Origin: JAWKUK01 sp041398605
GTDB lineage: Bacteria; Planctomycetota; UBA1135; GCA-002686595
DNA: 64,000 nt
Reading direction: 5' to 3'
Assembly (NCBI GenBank): GCA_041398605.1
Contig: JAWKUK010000008.1
Coordinates: forward strand, 253,425-317,424
Positions 44,829 through 51,306 of this stretch are shown piece after piece (positions within the stretch are counted from its first letter, which is position 1; every line of letters begins with the position of its first letter). Made by a program: the position numbers and the translations under genes. The notes below the pieces were generated by a model. It did no database searches, had not been told where the DNA came from, and worked only from the letters and a program-made list of their open reading frames with translations.

Positions 44829-46487
44829 TCACATGATCGGCTCGATGCCGAGCTTGCCGAACTGCTTGTCCTCGAAGTTCTTGCGGAACATGTCCCGCAG
44901 CTTCGTCGCTGCGGCGTCGTAGGCGGCGCCGTCGGACCAAAGCCCGCGCGGGTCGAGCACCTTCGAGTCGACCCCCGGGCAGCTCGTCGGCACGCGCATG
45001 CCGAACGTCGGGTGCGTCGTGTAGGTCATGCTGTCGGCGTGCAAGTCACCGCGCAGCGCCGCGTTCAGGAGCGCGCGGGTGTCCTTGATCGAGATGCGCT
45101 TGCCGACGCCGTAGGGGCCGCCGCTCCAGCCGGTGTTCAGGAGGACGCAGCGCGCCTCGTGCTTGCCCATCATCTCCGCGAGGAGCTTCGCGTACACCGG
45201 CGGGTGCTGCGCCATGAACGGCGCGCCGAAGCACGCGCTGAACGCGGCCTTCGGCTCGGTCACGCCGACCTCGGTGCCCGCGAGCTTCGCCGTAAAGCCA
45301 GACACGAAGTGGTACATCACTTCCTTCGGGCTCAGCACCGCCACGGGCGGCAAGACGCCGAACGCGTCGGCGGTCAACAGCACGATCGTCTGAGGGTGCG
45401 GGCCACGCGCGCCGGGGGCGACGTTCGGGTTCGCGCTCAGCGGGTACGAGATCCGCGTGTTCTCGGTGATCGAGTTGTCCGTCAGGTCGAAGTCCTGCGG
45501 GTCCGTGTCCTCGAGGCGCTTGCCCTTCAGCGGCGGCACGTTCTCGATGACCGTGCCAGGCGTGCTGAGCGCGGCCGCGATGATCGGCTCGGCCTCCTTG
45601 TTCAGGTCGATCAGCTTCGCGTAGCAGCCGTCCTCGAGGTTCGAGACGCCGTCCTTGGTCCACGCGTGCTCGTCGTCACCGATGAGCTGGCGGTCGGGGT
45701 CCGCGGAGAGGGTCGTCTTGCCGGTGCCCGAGAGCCCGAACAGGATCGCCCCGTCCCCGTTCGCGCCGACGTTCGCCGAGCAGTGCATCGACATCATGCC
45801 GAGGTCGGGGAGCTGGTAGTTCATCACCGTGAACATCCCCTTCTTGTTGACCCCGCAGTAGTCGGCGCGGCCGACGACGAGCAGGATCCGGCGCCGCACA
45901 TCGGTGATCACCGCGCGCGCGGAGAGCGTCCCGTCGACCTCCGGGTCGGCGTGGAAGCTCGGGACGTTCAGGAGCGTCCAGCGCTTGCCCTCCGGGTCCG
46001 CGATCCCTTGCACGTCCTTCGGGAACATGTTGTGCACGAACATCGCGTGCGTCGCGTACTCGCCGACGAAGCGGTAGGGCGCAGCGTAGGCGGGGTCCGT
46101 GCCACAGAACACCTCCTGCACGTAGAGGCGCGCGTTCTTGGCGTTCAGGTGCGCCGCGACCCGGCCGAGCAGCGCGTCGAACTTGGCGGGGTCGAACTTC
46201 TTGACGTCCGCCTTCCACCAGATCTTCGTCTCGAGCTCGGGGTAGGCCACCATGAAGGTGTCCGCCACCGGGCGGCCGGTGCACGACGGGTCGCTGAAGA
46301 ACATCAGCGGGCCCTCGACCCCGAGCTTCGTGGCATAGGCCTTGTGGTCGTCGTCAGGGCCGTCCGGACGGATCCGTCCGCGGTCGTTGGCGAGCGCTTC
46401 GTGGAAGAGCTGCGTCTTGTCGAGGTTGACTCGATAGTCGACGGTCTTCAGTCCGAACTGACGCTCCAGGTCCTCTCGGTGGCCCAT
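44829..46487 (-). CDS. pckA: Phosphoenolpyruvate carboxykinase (ATP)
   Basis: 552 residues from ATG 46487. P-loop GLSGTGKTT at 251-259 and metal/nucleotide motif GDDEH at 270-274. Substrate residues lie in NVGANGDGAILF and the ENTRISYP segment, with NTGWSGGPYGVGKRI later on. This is the ATP-dependent form: oxaloacetate + ATP gives PEP + CO2 + ADP, the first step of gluconeogenesis, in the cytosol. It is monocistronic, flanked by terminator hairpins downstream and a 237-bp gap upstream. Length is slightly above the usual ~530-540, with small loops only. Confidence 0.97.
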   Translation of the reverse strand: MGHREDLERQFGLKTVDYRVNLDKTQLFHEALANDRGRIRPDGPDDDHKAYATKLGVEGPLMFFSDPSCTGRPVADTFMVAYPELETKIWWKADVKKFDPAKFDALLGRVAAHLNAKNARLYVQEVFCGTDPAYAAPYRFVGEYATHAMFVHNMFPKDVQGIADPEGKRWTLLNVPSFHADPEVDGTLSARAVITDVRRRILLVVGRADYCGVNKKGMFTVMNYQLPDLGMMSMHCSANVGANGDGAILFGLSGTGKTTLSADPDRQLIGDDEHAWTKDGVSNLEDGCYAKLIDLNKEAEPIIAAALSTPGTVIENVPPLKGKRLEDTDPQDFDLTDNSITENTRISYPLSANPNVAPGARGPHPQTIVLLTADAFGVLPPVAVLSPKEVMYHFVSGFTAKLAGTEVGVTEPKAAFSACFGAPFMAQHPPVYAKLLAEMMGKHEARCVLLNTGWSGGPYGVGKRISIKDTRALLNAALRGDLHADSMTYTTHPTFGMRVPTSCPGVDSKVLDPRGLWSDGAAYDAAATKLRDMFRKNFEDKQFGKLGIEPIM

Positions 46488-46724
46488 GTGCGGTGCTTCT
46501 TCTGCGCGGGGGAGGCGAGCGCGCGGCAAAGAACGTCAGCCGCGCTTTCGAGGCGAAGAAAGGTACCCATGCGGGGACCCAGCGGCAACCTCGGAGGGGG
46601 CGCCCCGTGCCGCGTGCCCCCAATCGGGCCTTAGCGACGTTCCGCCGCGGCCGATTCTACCCCGAGGACGGCGCCCCTCCCCCCGCGACGCGCCCAAGGG
46701 GCGTCCGAGCCCGCCTGGCGCCGC

Positions 46725-47702
46725 TCAGCGCGCGGCTTCGTAGCCCGCGCGGTACCAGGCGAGGGTCCGCGCGAGGCCCTCGCGCCAAGGAACGATCGGC
46801 AGCTCGCCGAGGGCGGCGCGCAGGCGCTCGAGGCTCGCGAGGCTGTGGCGAACGTCCCCGGCGCGCTCCGCGGCGAACTTCGGCTCGACCGAGACGCCGA
46901 GGGTCTCGGCCATCGCCCGGAAGAGCTCGAGCAGCGAGATCCGGTCGCCCGTGCCCACGTTCACGACCGTCCCCGAGGGGACGTCCCGATCCATCGCCGC
47001 CAGGTTCGCCGCGACGACGTTGTCGACGTAGGTGAAGTCGCGGGTCTGACCGCCGTCCCCGAAGATCGTCGGGACGCGGCCCTCCAGCAAGGCGCGCGCG
47101 AAGATCGCGATGACGCCGGTGTACGGGCTGTCATCGGCCTGGCGCGGGCCGAAGACGTTGAAGTAACGCAGGGCGACCGTGTGCATGCCGTAGCAGCTCC
47201 CGTAGACGCGCAGGAGGTGCTCGCCGGCGACCTTGCCCGAGGCATAGGGCGACAGGGGCTGCGGGACCATGCCCTCGTGCTTCGGCAGCTCCTCGGTGTT
47301 GCCGTACGCCGCGGACGAGGCCGCGAAGACGACCCGGTTGACGCCCTCGGCCCGCGCGGCCTCGAGGAGGCGCAGCGTGCCATTGACGTTCACGTCGTAG
47401 CTGCGGACAGGGTCCTCCACGCTGCGCGGCACCGACACCTGCGCCGCCTCGTGGAAGAGCCCGCGCGCGCCGACGACGGCGCGGCGGCAGGCCTCGGGGT
47501 CGACGACATCGCCGCGCAGGACCTCGACGGCGGCGCCGCTGCCATATTCGCCGACCTCGAGGTGGGAGAGGTTCGTGTCCCGGCCGGAGGAGAAGTCGTC
47601 GAGCACGCGGACGCGATCCCCGCGCTGGACGAGGGCCGTCGTAATGTGGCTGCCGATGAAGCCGGCGCCGCCGGTGACGAGATAGAGGTGGTTCGCGGAC
47701 AT
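46725..47702 (-). CDS. NAD-dependent sugar epimerase/dehydratase (UDP-hexose epimerase type)
   Basis: 325 residues from ATG 47702 (an ATG at 47723 adds seven). Rossmann motif GGAGFIG at 11-17, DDFSSGR after strand 2, VVFAASSAAYG with the Ser, YASGK as the catalytic Tyr-xxx-Lys and RYFNVFGPRQ. This pattern fits extended short-chain dehydrogenases such as UDP-glucose or UDP-N-acetylglucosamine 4-epimerase (WbpP/GalE-like). Likely supplies sugars for surface polysaccharide. Divergent from the GNAT gene. Confidence 0.92.
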   Translation of the reverse strand: MSANHLYLVTGGAGFIGSHITTALVQRGDRVRVLDDFSSGRDTNLSHLEVGEYGSGAAVEVLRGDVVDPEACRRAVVGARGLFHEAAQVSVPRSVEDPVRSYDVNVNGTLRLLEAARAEGVNRVVFAASSAAYGNTEELPKHEGMVPQPLSPYASGKVAGEHLLRVYGSCYGMHTVALRYFNVFGPRQADDSPYTGVIAIFARALLEGRVPTIFGDGGQTRDFTYVDNVVAANLAAMDRDVPSGTVVNVGTGDRISLLELFRAMAETLGVSVEPKFAAERAGDVRHSLASLERLRAALGELPIVPWREGLARTLAWYRAGYEAAR

Positions 47703-47823
47703 CGAGGGTTCGGTTCGGTGCAACGAGCGGGGCTCGGGGGACGGGCCAGGTCGGCGCGTTGCGGGGCGCAGAGCAGGCAGGTTACGCGAGCGCGCGGCGG
47801 CCCGCCGTCGTACTTTCTCGGCT

Positions 47824-48399
47824 GTGGGCCCCCCTCCGCTGCACTTCGAGACCGAGCGCTTGCGGCTCTTCGTCCCTGGCCCGGAGGACGCGGAGCGGAT
47901 GCTCGACTACGCCCTCCGGAACCGAGAGCACCTGCGCCGCTGGGAGCCGCGGCGCGGCCCCGAGTTCTGGACGCTGGCCCACTGGCTGCGCCAGCTCGAC
48001 GCGGTCCGCGACGAAGCCGCGCGCGGCGATGGGTTCCGGACCGCGCTCGTGCCCCGTTCCGAGCCAGAGGGGCCGATCCTCGGGATCGCCAATCTGAGCC
48101 AGATCGTCCGTGGCGCCTTTCAGTCCGCGATGCTCGGCTACTCCGTCGACCGGGAGCACGAGGGCCTCGGCCTGATGCGCGAGGCCCTGGGTGGGCTGGC
48201 ACGATTCTCCTTCGAACAGCTAGGCCTGCACCGAATCCAGGCCAACTACCGCCCGGAGAACGTCCGCTCGGCCCGCGTGCTCGAGGCCCTCGGGTTCCAG
48301 CGGGAGGGCCTGGCGCGCAACTACCTCTTCATCGACGGCGCGTGGCGCGACCACATCCTGACGGCGCTGCTCAACCCGCTCGGGCATCCGCCAGCGTGA
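47824..48399 (+). CDS. GNAT acetyltransferase, RimJ/RimL type
   Basis: 191 residues from GTG 47824. It starts with LHFETERLRLFVPGPEDAERM, a hallmark of the RimJ/RimL group, and has GYSVDREHEGLGLMREAL as the acetyl-CoA binding loop (Q/RxxGxG/A variant). RIQANYRPENVRSARVLEALGFQREG follows, shown here in part. These enzymes acetylate N-terminal amines of ribosomal proteins or small molecules. Target unknown. Confidence 0.92.
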   Translation: MGPPPLHFETERLRLFVPGPEDAERMLDYALRNREHLRRWEPRRGPEFWTLAHWLRQLDAVRDEAARGDGFRTALVPRSEPEGPILGIANLSQIVRGAFQSAMLGYSVDREHEGLGLMREALGGLARFSFEQLGLHRIQANYRPENVRSARVLEALGFQREGLARNYLFIDGAWRDHILTALLNPLGHPPA

Positions 48400-48442
48400 C
48401 GCGAGCGCGCGCCGACGGCGCCGCGCGTTACCCGACGAAGAA

Positions 48443-48468
48443 GGCCTGCCGGTCTTTACCGTCAGGCC
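48443..48468 (-). terminator. Intrinsic terminator hairpin 1
   Basis: 10-bp stem with one mismatch (48443-48452 with 48459-48468), loop 6 nt, followed on the minus strand by TTCTT. It could also end the GNAT transcript on the plus strand. Confidence 0.7.
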
Positions 48469-48488
48469 CTCCACGTGACTCGTGCGAG

Positions 48489-48671
48489 TCAGGATCCCCA
48501 GCACAGCTCTCGGCTGTACCCCCTAGAGCCGCGGCCTTCGGGGAAGCGAACGCCGTCGCTGCGAAGAAATTCCAGGCGCTGCTGAGCGACCGCGACGGAG
48601 CAACCGTCGCTTCGCGACGCTGGGACCCACGCTCGGCCGACAGAAGCGGGACCCATGTAAGAAGGGCCCAC
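48489..48671 (-). CDS. Candidate small protein 2 (ends RELCWGS)
   Basis: Open frame of up to 60 residues on the minus strand ending RGYSRELCWGS; stop TGA at 48489-48491. It aligns with the neighbouring frame 48709-48900: VA-Q-RL in the middle, GSR and then REL-WGS at the end. The start is uncertain, since the track Met lies next to the upstream terminator hairpin and no Shine-Dalgarno is clear. The conserved end could be protein or RNA level. Confidence 0.3.
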   Translation of the reverse strand: MGPSYMGPASVGRAWVPASRSDGCSVAVAQQRLEFLRSDGVRFPEGRGSRGYSRELCWGS

Positions 48672-48691
48672 CGGCGCTCACCGGCGGGCCC
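48664..48691 (-). terminator. Intrinsic terminator hairpin 2
   Basis: 28-nt hairpin with GGGCCC ends and 11 of 13 pairs, followed on the minus strand by TTCTTAC. It lies just downstream of the RELRWGS frame. Confidence 0.7.
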
Positions 48692-48708
48692 AGCTGACTC
48701 GTCAGGAG

Positions 48709-48900
48709 TCAGGATCCCCAGCGCAGCTCTCTCAGGCTGCACGCTCGAGAGCCGGCGCCGGCGCCGCTCCGAACGACGTTCCCAGAGGGATTTCCGAGCC
48801 GCTGGGACGCGCTGACCCGAGGTAGGTCGGCGCTGCCGGTGGCGCGGCTCCCGCGCCTGTGAAAGCGGCCCGGCGTCCTGGTCAGGACGTCGGGCCGCAT
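48709..48900 (-). CDS. Candidate small protein 1 (ends RELRWGS)
   Basis: Open frame of up to 63 residues ending SRACSLRELRWGS; stop TGA at 48709-48711. The first Met at 48900 is inside the upstream terminator hairpin, so a real start would be further downstream, perhaps a GTG. It parallels the frame at 48489-48671. Confidence 0.3.
   Translation of the reverse strand: MRPDVLTRTPGRFHRRGSRATGSADLPRVSASQRLGNPSGNVVRSGAGAGSRACSLRELRWGS
48865..48898 (-). terminator. Intrinsic terminator hairpin 3
   Basis: 15-bp stem with one mismatch (48865-48879 with 48884-48898) and a 4-nt loop, followed on the minus strand by TTTCAC. It would end a transcript coming from the LpoB-like operon or from the purine-rich stretch. 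Confidence 0.72.
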
Positions 48901-49209
48901 GATTCTCGGATTCCCTTTGCTGATCTCTCACTCTCTCAGATGCGTCCCACAGAGGGGCGCCTCGCTCAGCTCCAACTCTCTCTACTCAGTCTCACTACTC
49001 TCAGTCTCGACTCTCACGGCTCTCACTCTCTGCCTCGGAGCCGGCTGGACCCTCCTGCGCAACATCGAGCACCCTGCGGGGCCAGCGCTGCGTGTCGGGC
49101 AACCGCTCCGGGACTTAGAGCCGCGAGCGTCTGAAACCCGAACGCATCCGCGGGAGAGTTTCTGATGAGGTGCCAAATCGTGGTGAGGGCCCCGCACGGG
49201 GCCGCGCGC

Positions 49210-49848
49210 TCAGCCGCGCCCGAAGAGGCCGACCGTCTGCGTCTTGCGGATGTCCTCGGTCTTCGTCCAGAGGAGCTCGCCCGTCTCGACGTTCACGGCG
49301 CCCATGTAGAACTGGTAGTAGAGGTCCTTGCGCTTGGAGCCCAGGCTCTCGATCGAACGTCCGCGCTCCTTGCGGATGTCAGAGAGCGCGCCGAAGATGA
49401 CGACGTCGGCGTTGAGCTGACGACCGAACTGGCGCGCCGAGGCCTCGTCCGTCAGGCCGCTGTTCTGGAAGCGCAGCTGCTTCTGCACTTCTTCCTGACC
49501 GGCCGCCTCGTCGCCGACCACAAACCGGAACTTGCCCAGCTCGAAGAGCTCGGACTGAACGAGGCGCGAGATCTGGTCCGTATTGATGTGCTCGCTCGTC
49601 TCGTTCGCGATGCCGCCGAAGACCGCGATGACGCGCATGTCGCGCTCCTTCCCAGGCGCGTCGAGGTACGCCAAGTTCGGCGACGCCGCGAGCGAGTCGA
49701 TCATGTACTTCGCGAACGTCTGGAGGTCCTTCGAGCCCCAGTCGATCGTCACGGTCTCGGTGGCATCAGGATCGCCGTAGTTCACAGAGCTGCACCCAGC
49801 GCCGAGGCCGAGGCAGAACAGAGGGAGGAGCAGGTTCGCGGGGTTCAT
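49210..49848 (-). CDS. LpoB-like lipoprotein (peptidoglycan synthase activator family)
   Basis: 212 residues from ATG 49848, with GGAG 8 nt upstream on the minus strand. Lipobox LGAGC, Cys19. The body matches the LpoB/PF13036 pattern: DLQTFAKYMIDSL, RVIAVFGGIANETSEHINTD, SELFELGKFRFVV, GRQLNADVVIFGALSDIRK and VNVETGELLWTKTEDIRK. In E. coli LpoB is an outer-membrane lipoprotein that stimulates PBP1b. It follows the COG3014-like lipoprotein gene by 29 nt. In Planctomycetes, where the cell wall is reduced or atypical, the partner may differ. Confidence 0.88.
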   Translation of the reverse strand: MNPANLLLPLFCLGLGAGCSSVNYGDPDATETVTIDWGSKDLQTFAKYMIDSLAASPNLAYLDAPGKERDMRVIAVFGGIANETSEHINTDQISRLVQSELFELGKFRFVVGDEAAGQEEVQKQLRFQNSGLTDEASARQFGRQLNADVVIFGALSDIRKERGRSIESLGSKRKDLYYQFYMGAVNVETGELLWTKTEDIRKTQTVGLFGRG

Positions 49849-49877
49849 CAAGTGTCTCCGAAGTGAGGATGGTCTGG

Positions 49878-51233
49878 TCACGGCGCGTCGACGCGCGCGC
49901 CGCCGACGGCGTGCGCGTACGTGCGGCCGCGGAGCGAACGGGCGAAGACGAACATGGTCTCGCCCGCTGTAAGTTGGAATGTGCCGAGGGGAACGGCGGC
50001 GCCACCCGTGACACCGACCTGCACCTCGACCGGCTCGCCGGGCGTCACGAAGGCGCGCGCGGCTTGCCAGTTGGACGGGAGCGTCCGCCAGGCGCGCAGG
50101 TCCGCGCGCTCGGTCGCGATCGTGAAGATGTCAGCGGCCAGCCCGAGCAGCGCGCCGCCCTTCTTGTTGTCCCGCAATTGGTCCGCGAGCTGGCGCTTCA
50201 GGAGGCCGCGGATCGCCGACTTGGCGGAGAGCCACAGGATTCGGTCCGAGAGGTTCTTCGCGGCGACGGAGGAGACATCCTCGATCACTGAAGCGCGCAG
50301 GCGCTGGCCCGTCGCGGGGAAGAACAGCGACAGCTCTCCACCGCCGTCGCCCGCGACCGCCTCCGGCACCGCCCACGAGAACACGCCATCGGGCAACGGG
50401 ATGTCGATCTTGATCTCGCGCTTGGCCGGGCCCATCCCAGCGCCGCCGACGAGGACGATCGACGCCGCGCCCTCGGGCCGCTCGAGGTCAGGTCCGTACG
50501 TCTCGATCCAGCGCGCGAGGTCGCGCTTGCGGCCGAGCTGGCTCGACAGGCGCACGAGCGCGCGCGATGTGAGGTCGCCGCCGACGCCCTTCTCCGCCAT
50601 GCGCTGGTAGTCGATGTAGGCCTCGCCAGGTTTGCCGACGAGCTCGTACGCGAGCGCCGACAGGAAGTGCCCGAGCCCGCCCGCGCCGTACTCCGTCTCG
50701 TACAGCGCCTCCTCGGCGACGAGCAGCTGGTCGACGCGGCGCGCCTCGACCAACACGGAGTCGACCTGGCCGAGCGCGAGGTAGGCGAGCCCGAGGCACG
50801 CGTGGGCCATGACACGCTCGTAGCCCTCGCCGTCGTAGCTCTGCTGCCCTTCGTTCAGCGCAAAGGACAAGAGCCCCTCGCCGACGGACTCAACCCCGAT
50901 CGCGGCGCGCTCCTCGATGTCCTTGACCGCATCGAGCGCGGCGTGGAAGCGGTCCTTGGCCGTTTCCCAATCGCCGCCGACGAACGCAGCCATGCCGCCC
51001 TCTGCCCCGCGCAGGAAGCCGGAGCCCACGACCTTGGGGTTCGTGAACCCCGCCTGGGCCGCCGCAAAATCACCTGACTCGAACTGCCCGAGGGGCACCG
51101 AGACGCGCTCGTTGTAGGTCGCGCAGCCCGCGGCGCCGAACGCGGCGACGAGCGAGAGCGCGGTGACCGCGGCGGCTGGACGGACGAGGGAGAGCACGGG
51201 GAACCTGGGGGCGTTCGCGATGGGACGAGCCAC
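49878..51233 (-). CDS. COG3014-like lipoprotein, partner of LpoB-like protein
   Basis: 451 residues from GTG 51233. A hydrophobic run (VTALSLVAAFGAAGC) ends in lipobox with Cys37, longer than usual, so a later start is possible. The N-terminal half is tetratricopeptide-like (GFLRGAEGGMAAFVGGDWETAKDRF; AHACLGLAYLALGQVDSVLVEARR). The C-terminal half has strands and a helix SDRILWLSAKSAIRGLLKRQLAD. This layout resembles the COG3014 proteins that occur beside LpoB in gammaproteobacteria. Likely periplasmic scaffold for envelope growth, inferred from context. Confidence 0.8.
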   Translation of the reverse strand: MARPIANAPRFPVLSLVRPAAAVTALSLVAAFGAAGCATYNERVSVPLGQFESGDFAAAQAGFTNPKVVGSGFLRGAEGGMAAFVGGDWETAKDRFHAALDAVKDIEERAAIGVESVGEGLLSFALNEGQQSYDGEGYERVMAHACLGLAYLALGQVDSVLVEARRVDQLLVAEEALYETEYGAGGLGHFLSALAYELVGKPGEAYIDYQRMAEKGVGGDLTSRALVRLSSQLGRKRDLARWIETYGPDLERPEGAASIVLVGGAGMGPAKREIKIDIPLPDGVFSWAVPEAVAGDGGGELSLFFPATGQRLRASVIEDVSSVAAKNLSDRILWLSAKSAIRGLLKRQLADQLRDNKKGGALLGLAADIFTIATERADLRAWRTLPSNWQAARAFVTPGEPVEVQVGVTGGAAVPLGTFQLTAGETMFVFARSLRGRTYAHAVGGARVDAP

Positions 51234-51306
51234 TACGTGCGAGCGAACCACATCTTCACCATCGGCGCGAGGGAACGCTCGAATCGAGGCCCGATATCCT
51301 CGCGGC

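Larger units (their letters stand above)
48476..48754 (-). repeat. Duplicated short module (copies 48476-48531 and 48695-48754)
   Basis: Both copies contain a TGACTC..GAGTCA palindrome (loops of 2-4 and 5 nt) fused to GGATCCCCAGC, CAGCTCTC and a GAGCCG end. In the minus direction each reads REL(C/R)WGS followed by a TGA stop that begins the palindrome. Similarity is highest over these ~58 bp and fades further upstream. Confidence 0.7.
48400..49209. other. Protein-poor region with three terminator hairpins and duplicated short modules
   Basis: 810 bp between the GNAT gene and the LpoB-like gene. It has three strong hairpins, each followed on the minus strand by a T-rich short run (TTCTT, TTCTT, TTT). 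A duplicated ~58-bp module and two short minus-strand ORFs lie between them, and a purine-rich stretch on the minus strand (about 48920-49035, GAGAGTGAGAG-like) lies beyond. This looks like a series of small transcripts read leftwards. See separate entries. Confidence 0.55.

Noticed and set aside
44766..46634. 622-codon open frame opposite pckA
   Set aside because: The opposite strand has all PEP carboxykinase motifs; this frame is a mirror artefact.
48899..49165. 88-codon plus-strand frame with hydrophobic stretch
   Set aside because: It follows from the pyrimidine-rich low-complexity DNA; Ser/Leu repeats reflect CTCTCA runs and there is no ribosome binding site.
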